Of a stretch of 64,000 nt of DNA, positions 17,457-25,525 are shown in pieces. Source of the DNA: Actinobacteria bacterium OV450 (lineage in GTDB: Bacteria; Actinomycetota; Actinomycetes; Streptomycetales; Streptomycetaceae). The notes under the pieces were generated by a model. That model searched no databases and was not told the origin of the DNA. It saw nothing but the letters and a program-made list of their open reading frames with translations. Position numbers and translations under genes: made by a program. Position 1 is the first letter of the stretch. Each line of letters begins with the position of its first letter. The stretch covers positions 1-64,000 of the forward strand of contig LJCW01000109.1 of NCBI GenBank assembly GCA_001298555.1, written 5' to 3'.

Positions 17457-18231
17457 CAGGCACCTCCGCCTTCTGCGCTGATCAGCGAGCCTCGTCTACC
17501 CCCGCCGAGGTGGGGGCAAGCACCACGGACGAGCTGTACACCGGTCGGGGGCGGCGGTACGTCGCACTGGGCTAGCGGGGGGCACGGCAACCGGCGGCCG
17601 CTGGTTGCCGCCTGCGTTCAGTACGGTGTGGTCGCGGCTGCGAGGTGAGCCGGACGCGAATCGCCGGCACCAGCCGGGAACAACCCGCCCTGGTTGACCG
17701 TTCCTCGGGTGTGGGGCACGGGGCGGTGCGGATATCCCGGGCCCAGCCAGTCGCCCGGGGGAAGATCGTTCGGCGAAAGCCTTGCAGAGTCCTCCACCGG
17801 CAGGATCCTCCACCGGCAGGCCCGGCAGGGTGCTCCGTCGTGAGGCGACTTCCCGTTTCCGTCCCCACACCGCATACGCCCGGCCAGCCCTTCCCCCCCC
17901 GGCTGGCTCGGGCCGCGCCCCGATCGGCTCTCCGTCCCCGGCCGGTCGGGGCCCTACGTACGCCTGACCGCCGCGAGAGCCCCGGTCCCGCGGCGGTCAG
18001 GCGTGAGTCCCGGTCCTGCGGCGGTCCGCCCAGCGCGACCTTTGGGGGTACCCCTGTGACCGAGAGCGGGTGACGGGTGGAGCGGGGGGAGGGGGAGTGG
18101 GCGGTTGCTGAGCGGGCAGGGGCCTGCTGAGGGGGCCCGACAGCTGCGGGGCGGGGGCGAACGAGACGCGATACCGGTTCGGCAGAAAGCTGCTGAAGCC
18201 TCGCGCCGGACCGGATGATGAGGTGAAGACC
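17457..18231. other. Long intergenic region, no gene seen
   Basis: This 775-base stretch lies between the divergent molybdenum enzyme and the DUF6343 gene. It has no reading frame with convincing codon bias or a recognisable product. It holds a 15-16 bp tandem duplication at 17790-17820 and imperfect GTCC(C/T)GCGGCGGTC repeats near 17985-18025. Confidence 0.5.
17790..17820. repeat. Short tandem duplication
   Basis: TCCTCCACCGGCAGGA at 17790-17805 is repeated (15 bases) at 17806-17820. Confidence 0.8.
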
Positions 18232-18573
18232 ATGGGACCTTCTGTGCGCAGACACGCCGCCGCGCGTGCCGCCGACCGCAAAGCACGGCAAGCGGCCACC
18301 CGGTGGCGGCACGACGGTTCGGAAGCCCAATGGGCTCGCAGCGATCTGCCACTCCGACGCCTGCTGTCGCTCTGGGCCGCCCCCGTATTCGCGGCCGGGA
18401 GCGCCCTCTTGGCGTTCCTGGCTGCACAGACCACCGCTCAGGCCGACCCGCCCCGTAGCGTCTACATCGTGCTGGCAGCCATCTGCTTCGCCGTAGCAGT
18501 TTTCGCGATCATCGATCTACAAGTGATCAAGCGGCGTACCCGCGAAGAGCAGCGGTGGCACCGTCCTTCGTGA
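18232..18573 (+). CDS. Small two-span membrane protein, DUF6343-like
   Basis: A 113-residue protein. A basic N-terminus (R-R-H-A-A-A-R-A-A-D-R-K) is followed by A-R-S-D-L-P-L-R-R-L-L-S, then two membrane helices (about residues 48-68 and 76-100) and a basic cytoplasmic tail. The A-R-S-x-L-x-L-R motif before the first helix is what suggests DUF6343, a Streptomyces family of unknown function. GAGG lies eight bases before ATG 18232; a GTG three codons upstream is an alternative. It is convergent with the CBS gene, with a strong hairpin between them. Confidence 0.7.
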   Translation: MGPSVRRHAAARAADRKARQAATRWRHDGSEAQWARSDLPLRRLLSLWAAPVFAAGSALLAFLAAQTTAQADPPRSVYIVLAAICFAVAVFAIIDLQVIKRRTREEQRWHRPS

Positions 18574-18654
18574 TCAGCCACGGCGTCGTCCGGCTCTCGC
18601 GTGCCACCGTGGCGGCGAGAACCCCTTCGGGGGTGGTGCAGTAGGCGGGAGGAC

Positions 18655-18702
18655 GGCCGGCACGTGGCTTTTCGTCCGCTGAGGGCGTTCCACGTGCCGG
18701 CC
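18655..18702. terminator. Bidirectional terminator
   Basis: GGCCGGCACGTGG at 18655-18667 pairs perfectly with CCACGTGCCGGCC at 18690-18702. It separates the convergent DUF6343-like and CBS genes. Confidence 0.75.
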
Positions 18703-18752
18703 CACCCCGGTCGGGGGCGGAGGGTGGCATTGTGCGCCGGCGTAGCAGCCGG

Positions 18753-19166
18753 TCAGACGGAGAGGGCTTCGAGGAGCTCGCCTACCTGCGGGTCGGGAAG
18801 GGAACGGGCGACGTCGGCCTGCGCCACGATGCCGACGAGGGTATGGCCGTCGATGACGGGGAGCCGGCGGACCTTGTGCTCCGTCATGGTCCGCAGGATT
18901 TCCCCGGCCTCGTCGTCGGCGCCGATGGTGACCGCTTCCCCCTGCGCCAGGTCGCCGGCCTTGACCTGCTCGGGGTCCTTGCCTGCGGCCAATACCTTCA
19001 CCACGATGTCCCGGTCGGTGAGCAAGCCCTTCAGCTTGTTGTCCTCGCCGCAGATCGGGAGAGCGCCGACCCCGTGGGCGGCCATCTTCTTCGCTGCCTC
19101 CAAAACCGTCTCCTGGGCGCCGACGCAGGTCGCGTCGGGCGTCATGATTTCGCGGGCGGTCGTCAT
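18753..19166 (-). CDS. Tandem CBS-domain protein
   Basis: A 137-residue protein made of two CBS domains (about 8-62 and 73-130), the module that binds adenosyl nucleotides such as AMP, ATP or NADH. The first domain shows A-R-E-I-M-T-P and L-T-D-R-D-I-V-V-K-V, the second R-R-L-P-V-I and G-I-V-A-Q-A-D-V-A. Stand-alone CBS pairs are usually energy or stress sensors acting on other proteins. ATG 19166 (M-T-T-A-R-E-I-M) fits the family start and has AAGGGG eight bases upstream; a GTG three codons earlier is possible. It is divergent from the MerR gene. Confidence 0.88.
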   Translation of the reverse strand: MTTAREIMTPDATCVGAQETVLEAAKKMAAHGVGALPICGEDNKLKGLLTDRDIVVKVLAAGKDPEQVKAGDLAQGEAVTIGADDEAGEILRTMTEHKVRRLPVIDGHTLVGIVAQADVARSLPDPQVGELLEALSV

Positions 19167-19377
19167 CCGTTTCACCCCTTCTTCCCCTCACCGTTCACCA
19201 TCGGATCTCTCGCGGCGCGCCTGCCCTTCCTGAGCGCATGTACTCAGACTTGTCCGGTTTCAGCAGGGACCGGCCGCACCCATGTCGGCCGGGTGGCGGC
19301 CCGCGCGCACGCGGGGCTGCGGTGCGACTCCTCCCTCGCCCTGACCCGCCGAGGTCGGCGTCAGCGAACGGAACCGC

Positions 19378-19408
19378 TTGACCTTGTCGCAGCGACAACG
19401 TTTCTACT
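19378..19408 (+). promoter_or_regulatory. MerR-type promoter and operator
   Basis: -35 TTGACC (19378-19383) and -10 TCTACT (19403-19408) are separated by 19 bases, the stretched spacing typical of MerR-controlled promoters. The spacer contains a perfect inverted repeat TTGTCGC-A-GCGACAA (19384-19398). The MerR ATG lies six bases after the -10, so the mRNA should be leaderless. Confidence 0.8.
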
Positions 19409-19414
19409 GGTGCC

Positions 19415-20215
19415 ATGCGAATCGGAGAACTCGCCGCCGCCGTCGGCATCACCACCCGCGCAGTGCGGCACTACCACTGCATCGGGCTGCTGCCCGAGCC
19501 TCCTCGCCAGCCCAACGGGTACCGCGACTACACGCTGCGCGACGCCGTCGAACTGGCCCGCATCCGCCGTCTGACCGAGCTCGGGCTGAGCCTGGACGAA
19601 GTGAAGGACGTTCTGGCGGATGACGTGGGCAGGGATCTGGTCGAGATCCTCGCTGAGCTGGACGCGGACCTGGGCCGCCAGGAGGAGGAGATCCGACAGC
19701 GCCGCGTCCGCCTGGGCCGGCTCCTCGAACAGGCCGAGCGGACCGGCCGATTGCCCGTCGAGGCCCCGGTCTCTCCCGAACTCACCGCCCTCTTCGATGG
19801 CATGGCCCGCGCCTCAGCGCGGTTGCCCGGACCGGAGCCGGCGATGGCGGCCAAGGAACGGGAGCTGCTGGCTCTGCTGGAGACCGGCTCACCGGGCGGC
19901 GACCGCGGCTGGCTCTACGCCATGGGGCAAGGTCTGATTGCCGACGCCGACGCCATGCGGCGCGCCTACGCGGTGTACGCCCAGATGGACGTACTGGCCG
20001 AGGCAGCCGAGGACGACCCACGTGTGGAAGGGACCGCCCGGGCCATCGTCGAGAGCATCCCGGACGAGGCGGCGCAGGCGATGATCGCGGCGGAAAGCAC
20101 GGGCGGATCACGTGAGGAGGGCGGCTTCACGAACGCCCTCTTCGCGGAGTTCAGTCCTGCCCAGGCGGCAGCCGTGCGCCGCGCCATCGAGCTGCTCGGG
20201 GAGCGTGCCGGGTGA
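19415..20215 (+). CDS. MerR-family transcriptional regulator
   Basis: A 266-residue regulator with an N-terminal MerR winged helix-turn-helix (M-R-I-G-E-L-A-A-A-V-G-I-T-T-R-A-V-R-H-Y, then Y-R-D-Y and A-R-I-R-R-L-T-E-L-G-L-S-L), a long coiled-coil dimer helix around residues 78-112, and an all-alpha C-terminal domain of about 150 residues that is unlike the TipA drug-binding domain and has no metal-binding Cys pair. The effector is unknown. It is very likely autoregulated through the operator in its own promoter. The stop overlaps the GTG of the next gene (GTGA), so the membrane protein downstream is its probable co-expressed partner. Confidence 0.92.
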   Translation: MRIGELAAAVGITTRAVRHYHCIGLLPEPPRQPNGYRDYTLRDAVELARIRRLTELGLSLDEVKDVLADDVGRDLVEILAELDADLGRQEEEIRQRRVRLGRLLEQAERTGRLPVEAPVSPELTALFDGMARASARLPGPEPAMAAKERELLALLETGSPGGDRGWLYAMGQGLIADADAMRRAYAVYAQMDVLAEAAEDDPRVEGTARAIVESIPDEAAQAMIAAESTGGSREEGGFTNALFAEFSPAQAAAVRRAIELLGERAG

Positions 20216-21087
20216 CGGCGTTGAGAAGGGCTGTGAGCTGGGGCTTCGCCGGGGTCGCACCCTGTGAACTCGCGATTTTCATGTGTGTGGTGGGCGGGGT
20301 GCGACTAGCCCCGGCCGTATGGCTGGCGGGGGAACTGGCGGTGTCTGCGCTCGTGGCCGGGGCGACCGCACTGCTTCTTTTCGACTACCGGCGGCACCGC
20401 CGCGAGGGGCTCCACCGGCACTCCGCATTCCTGGCCGCGATCGCTGACGACGTCCCGGCGTCCGTGCGCAAGCTGATCAGCCACGAGATGACCCTCGCGA
20501 CCAGCTTCATGCGGTGGGCAACCCGCCGGGGCCCGCACGGCGTACGTGGCGGCGACCACGCCGTTCCGTACGCGCCGGCCCAGACGGCGACCATGTACGG
20601 CTTGCTCTTCGTCTGCGTCGTCGAGACCGTCGCCCTCGCCTACCTGATCCCCTGGCCGGTGGTGCACGTCGCCACACTCGTCCTCGACGTCTGGGGCTGC
20701 TCCTTCCTTCTCGCCCTGCACGCCTCCTGCGTGGTCCGCCCGCATGTGATCGGCGCCGACGGCTCGCTGCGCCTGCGCTACGGGGCCCTGCTGGACATCC
20801 GCATCCCAGCCGACCGCATAGCCTCCGTCCGTCTGGACCGGGCATTTCCGCATGGCAAGCTGGCCGCTGCGGATGAGAGCGGCGTGGCCGACGTGGCTGT
20901 GGCCGGCCTGACAACGGTCACCGTCGAGCTCACCGAGCCGGTGCGGTACGTACGTGTCCTTGGCAAGCATGCCGAGGCCCGCGCCGTCCGCTTCTACGCG
21001 GATGACCCCGTATCCGCGGTCCGACGGTTGGGTGGCGCGGGCCGGAACGGCAGCCGGCGAGCCGTGGGGCGGACGCGGCAGCGGTGA
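20212..21087 (+). CDS. Integral membrane protein coupled to the MerR gene
   Basis: A 291-residue protein with about four membrane helices: two near the N-terminus (about 10-60) and two in the middle (about 122-145 and 148-175). A cytoplasmic region with D-Y-R-R-H-R-R-E-G lies between the pairs. The C-terminal 110 residues are soluble, rich in beta strand, and end in an Arg-rich tail (R-R-A-V-G-R-T-R-Q-R). I recognise no transporter family. Start GTG 20212 overlaps the MerR stop, so expression is coupled and presumably controlled from the MerR promoter. A strong bidirectional terminator follows. Confidence 0.75.
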   Translation: MTALRRAVSWGFAGVAPCELAIFMCVVGGVRLAPAVWLAGELAVSALVAGATALLLFDYRRHRREGLHRHSAFLAAIADDVPASVRKLISHEMTLATSFMRWATRRGPHGVRGGDHAVPYAPAQTATMYGLLFVCVVETVALAYLIPWPVVHVATLVLDVWGCSFLLALHASCVVRPHVIGADGSLRLRYGALLDIRIPADRIASVRLDRAFPHGKLAAADESGVADVAVAGLTTVTVELTEPVRYVRVLGKHAEARAVRFYADDPVSAVRRLGGAGRNGSRRAVGRTRQR

Positions 21088-21198
21088 CCGTCGCACGGTG
21101 ACCGCAGGGGAGTGATACGTGCAGGAGTGGGCAGGTGCTCCTGGTGACTTTCCTGAGGGGCCCAGGGTGAGACCCCCGCCCACTCTCGCCCTTCGCCC

Positions 21199-21233
21199 GG
21201 GATGGGGCTGCGACGGACCAGCAGCCCCATCCC
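21199..21233. terminator. Bidirectional terminator
   Basis: GGGATGGGGCTGC (21199-21211) and GCAGCCCCATCCC (21221-21233) form a perfect 13-bp stem with a 9-base loop between the convergent membrane-protein and topoisomerase genes. Confidence 0.85.
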
Positions 21234-21258
21234 CTGCTTGTGCCACCGGGGCATGTCC

Positions 21259-22281
21259 TCACGTTCGCCCCGCTCGGAGGAGTTCCAGGACGGCGCGCTC
21301 TACCCCACCTTGCGTGGACGGACGCCCGAACAGGCCGTGCTCCCCCAGCTTGCCGAGAGCGGGAGCGATGGTCTTGCCGTCCTCGTAGAGCTCTATGACA
21401 CGTGGGTCGATGTAGGACGCCCGGCAGACGGCGGGAGTGTTGCCGAGGTAACCGCTGACTTCGCGTACCGCGCGGGACACGACCCGCGCACGCCGAGTGG
21501 GGGTCGTGCCGGCGGTGTTGTCGGACACGGCCAGAGCGACCGCCGCCAGAACGGTTGCGTACCAGGTCCGGAAGTCCTTCGCCGTGACGTCCTGTTGTGA
21601 ACGGTCCCGCAGGTAGTCGTTCAGGTCCCCCGGGTGGACCTCGTGCCACGCTCCGTGCTCCCAGTACGCGAAGAGCCGAGGCCCGGGGTCTTTGCGCCGG
21701 AGCAGCGCCCGGATCACCGCATGGGCCTGCTCGTCGATGAGCGTGCGGGTCAACGTCCTGCCGGACTTGGCGGGGAAGTCGAGCCGGATTTCACCGCTCC
21801 GGCAGGACGCGTGTTCTCGCAGCAGGGTCGTGAGCCCGTAGCTCCCGTTGTCACGGGCGTAGCGTTCGCCGCCGATCCGCAGGAATCCCAGGTCGAGCAG
21901 CCGGGTCATGCAGGCCAGAACGCGGGAGCGGGTCAGGCCGCGTCCGCGGAGGTCGCCCGCCACGTGTTCGCGCAGTCGTGGCAAGGAGCGGGCCACGCGC
22001 TGGACGTGTGCGTGCTTGGCGGCGTCCTGCCGACTGCGGAAGGCAGGGTGGTAGAGGTACTGGCGCCGGCCGGCGGCGTCCGTGCCCACCGCCTGGATGT
22101 GGCCGTTGGGCCAGGGGCAGATCCAGACGTCCCCCCATGCCGGAGGGATCACGAGCGCACGGGCGCGATCGCGGTCCGCGGCGGGCAGGCGTCGACCGTC
22201 CGCGTCCAGGTAACGGAATCCGCGGCCGTGACGTATGCGGCGGCATCCACGGCCGTGGGGGTCGCTCGTCCGCAGGCGCAC
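21259..22281 (-). CDS. DNA topoisomerase IB (poxvirus/bacterial type)
   Basis: A 340-residue type IB topoisomerase that relaxes supercoils by nicking and rejoining one strand through a 3'-phosphotyrosine. The N-terminal beta-rich domain shows P-P-A-W-G-D-V-W-I-C-P and the Q-A-V-G-T-D-A-A-G-R-R-Q-Y motif. The catalytic core has R in I-G-G-E-R-Y-A, the G-S-Y-G-L-T-T-L loop, K-D-F-R-T-W-Y-A and the active tyrosine Tyr290 in C-R-A-S-Y-I-D-P. The size is normal for bacterial members. Start is GTG 22281. Bacterial topo IB genes are accessory and often sit near DNA-repair genes such as ku/ligase; here the ligase is 31 kb away. Confidence 0.93.
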   Translation of the reverse strand: MRLRTSDPHGRGCRRIRHGRGFRYLDADGRRLPAADRDRARALVIPPAWGDVWICPWPNGHIQAVGTDAAGRRQYLYHPAFRSRQDAAKHAHVQRVARSLPRLREHVAGDLRGRGLTRSRVLACMTRLLDLGFLRIGGERYARDNGSYGLTTLLREHASCRSGEIRLDFPAKSGRTLTRTLIDEQAHAVIRALLRRKDPGPRLFAYWEHGAWHEVHPGDLNDYLRDRSQQDVTAKDFRTWYATVLAAVALAVSDNTAGTTPTRRARVVSRAVREVSGYLGNTPAVCRASYIDPRVIELYEDGKTIAPALGKLGEHGLFGRPSTQGGVERAVLELLRAGRT

Positions 22282-22665
22282 GGAAGCAGCCCTCAGTCCG
22301 GGCCGGGGCGGGCCTGCGTACCGCTATGGGCTGTGATTTCGCCCGGGGTCCATGGGGTCATGGTCCATTGGTTCATGTCGTTCATGGCGGGCGCCTACCC
22401 GTGTGCGAGCCGTCGATGCCCGGGCGCCGGCCGTCGGCGTGCGGACGGTTCCACCGGTCTTCGCGGGACTGGTGGTCGACCGGGTCCGTCCGCGGCTGCC
22501 ACCGCGTTGGAGGGGGGAGCAGCGGCCGCGCCGCCTGGTGGCCTAATCCCGCGCGCCGGGTGCCCGGTCCGTGCCCAGAGTGGGTCCCACGAGACGCGAC
22601 GGGCCGGCCCTCCCCTCCCGGAGGCGGCGCCGGCCGCCCGGAACCGAGGGAAGGCAAGGCACAGC
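22282..22665. other. Divergent intergenic region
   Basis: 384 bases between the topoisomerase and the dehydrogenase gene. It has several CCATGG/TCATGG-like words near 22350-22390 but no ordered repeat, no gene and no clear promoter. Confidence 0.4.
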
Positions 22666-23412
22666 ATGAACAGCGCGGCACAGGTCGACCTGAAGGACAA
22701 GCAGGCTTTGGTCACCGGCGGGGCCCGGGGTCTTGGCGCCGCCATCGCGCGGCGGCTCGCCGAGGCCGGCGCCTCCGTCCTGGTCGCCGACGTACGCAAG
22801 GACCTGGCTCAGGAGCTCTGTGCGGATCTCGTCGTGACGGGCGGCCGTGCCCGCTTCGTCGAGATGGACGTGTGTGACCCCGGCGCGGTCTCGGCCGTCT
22901 TCGGGGACGTCGAGGCGGACGGCGGTCGCGTCGACATCCTCGTCAACAACGCGGCCGTCGACGTCTCCAAGTCCGTCGAGCACCTGACCGCGGAAGAGGT
23001 CAAGCACGTCGTGACCACCAACCTGCTCGGGCCGATGTACCTGTGCCTGGAGACCTACCGGCGCATGGTCGCCGCGGGCGGGGGCCACATCGTCAACATC
23101 CTCTCCACCGCCGCGAACCGGACCTGGACGGAAGCAGGCCCCTACGCGGCGAGCAAGTCCGGACTGCGGGCGTTCACCCACACCCTGTTCAAAGAGGCGC
23201 AGCGGGACTGCATTGGGATCGGCGTCACCGGGATCATCGCCGGCGGAATGGAGACCGCTTTCATCATGGACCGGTTCCCGGACGCCGACACCGCTCTGCT
23301 CCAGAGCCCGGAGATCGTGGCCGATACGGTCATGTACGCGCTGTCCGTGCCCGCCGGGAGCGTGGTCGGCGAACTGGTCGTAGTGCCCCGCCGGGAACCC
23401 TCCTGGCCCTGA
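22666..23412 (+). CDS. Short-chain dehydrogenase/reductase
   Basis: A 248-residue classical SDR. The cofactor motif T-G-G-A-R-G-L-G is at about 18-25, an acidic residue in V-A-D-V at the end of the second strand points to NAD(H), N-N-A-A-V-D is at about 93, the catalytic serine lies in I-L-S-T-A-A-N and Y-A-A-S-K supplies Tyr and Lys. The C-terminal substrate-binding part (G-G-M-E-T-A-F) does not allow a substrate to be named. GAGGGAAGG precedes ATG 22666. A second, broken SDR gene follows 14 bases downstream and may have been its operon partner. Confidence 0.9.
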   Translation: MNSAAQVDLKDKQALVTGGARGLGAAIARRLAEAGASVLVADVRKDLAQELCADLVVTGGRARFVEMDVCDPGAVSAVFGDVEADGGRVDILVNNAAVDVSKSVEHLTAEEVKHVVTTNLLGPMYLCLETYRRMVAAGGGHIVNILSTAANRTWTEAGPYAASKSGLRAFTHTLFKEAQRDCIGIGVTGIIAGGMETAFIMDRFPDADTALLQSPEIVADTVMYALSVPAGSVVGELVVVPRREPSWP

Positions 23413-23426
23413 CGGGAGGCTCGACG

Positions 23427-24106
23427 ATGATCAGTCCTCTGCGCTTTTCCCCCAGCACGGCGGTCGTCACCGGCTCCGACTCGGGAATCGGTCGCGCCGT
23501 CGCCGTGCGACTGGCCGAGTCCGGGCTGGACGTCGGCATCACCTGGCACGAGGACGAGGAAGGAGCCGAGCGAACAACGCGGGCACGGGAACGGCCACCC
23601 CTTTCCTGGACCTGGACCTGACCACCGTCCGCCAGGTCCTCGACGTCGACCTCGTGGGCCCGCTGTTGTGCGGTCAACGGGCGGCCCGGCACATGATCCG
23701 GCAAGGCACCGGCGGCCGGATCGTCAACGTCACCTCGGTCCACGAACACCAGCCACGTGTCGGCGCCGGCCCGTACTGCGCCGCCAAGGGCGGACTGGGC
23801 CTCCTCACGCAGGTCATGGCACTCGAACTCGCCGAACACGGAATCACCGTCAACGCCGTGGCTCCGGGAGAGATCGCCACGCCCATGACCGGCCAGGAGG
23901 ACCAGGACGTGCGCGCGGAACCGCGACCGGGCATTCCCGCCGGCCGGCCGGGCGACGCCCACGAGGTCGCCGCCGTCATCGCCTTCCTGGCCGGCCCCTC
24001 GGCCTCCTACGTCACCGGTGCCTCCTGGGTGGTGGACGGCGGCATGCTGAGGATGGGACCCATGGCCGGCTCGCACATGGACCACGACCGGTGGCGCCGG
24101 CCCTGA
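23427..24106 (+). pseudogene. Short-chain dehydrogenase with internal deletion
   Basis: The gene starts as an SDR (V-V-T-G-S-D-S-G-I-G-R-A, then T-W-H-E-D-E-E-G-A-E-R) and ends as one (Y-C-A-A-K, V-N-A-V-A-P-G-E-I-A-T-P-M, V-T-G-A-S-W-V-V-D-G-G), but the frame changes near 23570. Reading on from there in the other frame gives A-N-N-A-G-T-G-T-A-T-P-F-L-D-L-D. Compared with a normal SDR, about 45-50 residues between the second beta strand and the N-N-A-G motif are missing, so roughly 140 bases were deleted and the frame shifted. The catalytic Tyr/Lys remain but no full enzyme can be made. Intact homologues are about 250 residues. Confidence 0.85.
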
Positions 24107-24228
24107 GCGCCGACCCTCCCGACCTGTCCGCACGTCCCTGTCCAGGCCCCACCCTGACGGCCGAACCCGTGGTCCCGTACCGGCCCGGTCGGGGCCGGCT
24201 CGTGGCGGCAGGCTGTTAGTTTCGCCCG

Positions 24229-25362
24229 GTGGCAGCGGACCGACGGCGGAGGGACCACCCGGTGGGCGGCTCGGGAAGCACGCACCAGGGCGCCGGACAG
24301 CGCGCTCACATCGGTTCGTTCGCCTCCGGCGGAGGCCGCGGGATCACCACGGCGGCCGTGGACCCCGTCACGGGGGCGCTCACCGTACTGGGCGTCGTCG
24401 ACGGCATGGGGGACACCTCGTGCCTGGCCCCGTCCGCCGACCGGCAGGTGCTCTACGCCGCCGGGGGGACCGATCAGGGGCTGGTGGCCGCATACCGGAT
24501 CACCGCGGACGGCCTTGCTCCGCTCGGCCGGCCCGTTGCCGTCGACGGCCTCGCTCCCGTGCACCTCAGCGTCGTCGGAGACCGGCTGCTGATCGCCGAC
24601 TACGCGTCCGGCAGCGTGCGCGGTCTCCGGATCGCGGGCGACGGCAGGCCGCAGGGTCCCGCGGCCGTTCTCCGCCACCGCGGCCGTGGGCCCGACCCCG
24701 AGCGACAGGCCGGCCCGCACGCCCATCACGTGACGGCCGATCCGAGCGGCCGCTGGGTGCTCAGCGTGGACCTCGGCACCGATTCGGTACGCGTGTGCGG
24801 GCCCGACCCGGCCGACGGGTTCCTCCGCGTGCGGGCCGAGACGCCGCTGCGCGCCGGGAGCGGTCCCCGTGAGCTGGCCTTCCACCCCTGCGGAGACGTG
24901 GCGTACGTCATCCACGAGCTGGAACCGCAGCTGACCGTCTGCCGGTGGGACGCCGACTCCGGACGCCTGTACCCGACCGGTGAGGTCTCCCTGGGCTCGG
25001 CCGACGCCGCGGCGGACGCAAGCGCCGCGGCGGACGCAAGCGCCGTGGCGGAAACGAGGGAGTACCCGTCCGTCGCGCTGGTCTCGGAGGACGGCCGGTT
25101 CGTTCGGGCCGCGATCCGGGGCAGCAACCTCATCGTGACCCTCTCGCTGGCCGACGGCCCCGAAAAGCCGCGGATCACGGGCGTCGCCAACTGCGGCGGT
25201 CAGTGGCCGCGGCATCTGGCGGCCGGCCCGGCTGGTCGGCTTTACGTGTCCAACGAGTGGTCCGGTGACGTCACCTGGTTCGACGCCGATCCCGGGAGCG
25301 GGCGCCTGCACCCGGCCGGCAGGCTGGACGTCCCGCCGGCCGCCTGCGTCGTATTCGCCTGA
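24229..25362 (+). CDS. Lactonase-family seven-bladed beta-propeller protein
   Basis: A 377-residue protein of the YbhE/6-phosphogluconolactonase propeller family. Repeated units include G-S-F-A-S-G-G-G-R-G-I, S-C-L-A-P-S-A-D-R-Q-V-L-Y-A, H-A-H-H-V-T-A-D-P-S-G-R-W-V, L-A-F-H-P-C-G-D-V-A-Y-V and W-P-R-H-L-A-A-G. No export signal is seen. An insert S-A-D-A-A-A-D-A-S-A-A-A-D-A-S-A comes from an 18-bp tandem repeat at 25006-25041. GTG 24229 is preceded by a possible -10 TAGTTT six bases away and no ribosome binding site, so translation may be leaderless. The substrate is unknown; many members hydrolyse sugar lactones, others only bind. Confidence 0.85.
   Translation: MAADRRRRDHPVGGSGSTHQGAGQRAHIGSFASGGGRGITTAAVDPVTGALTVLGVVDGMGDTSCLAPSADRQVLYAAGGTDQGLVAAYRITADGLAPLGRPVAVDGLAPVHLSVVGDRLLIADYASGSVRGLRIAGDGRPQGPAAVLRHRGRGPDPERQAGPHAHHVTADPSGRWVLSVDLGTDSVRVCGPDPADGFLRVRAETPLRAGSGPRELAFHPCGDVAYVIHELEPQLTVCRWDADSGRLYPTGEVSLGSADAAADASAAADASAVAETREYPSVALVSEDGRFVRAAIRGSNLIVTLSLADGPEKPRITGVANCGGQWPRHLAAGPAGRLYVSNEWSGDVTWFDADPGSGRLHPAGRLDVPPAACVVFA
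25006..25041 (+). repeat. 18-bp in-frame tandem repeat
   Basis: GCCGCGGCGGACGCAAGC occurs twice back to back (25006-25023, 25024-25041), followed by a partial third copy. It adds A-A-D-A-S units to a surface loop of the propeller protein. Confidence 0.85.
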
Positions 25363-25525
25363 ACACGGCCGGTGCCACTCGATTGCCGGTTTCCCACGTG
25401 CCGATCCACCCCGGCTCCAGCAGGCTGAGGGCGTACCTGCGGGGTTCTTCCAGGCACGAGCGGGCCCCAGGCGGCCCCTTCGGTTCCTGCCTCCCGCGCT
25501 GTCCCCGCAGCACGAGGAGATCACC

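Noticed and set aside
15465..17648. 727-codon open frame on the plus strand
   Set aside because: It is exactly antisense to the molybdopterin oxidoreductase, whose product is clearly recognisable. High GC content leaves antisense frames open.
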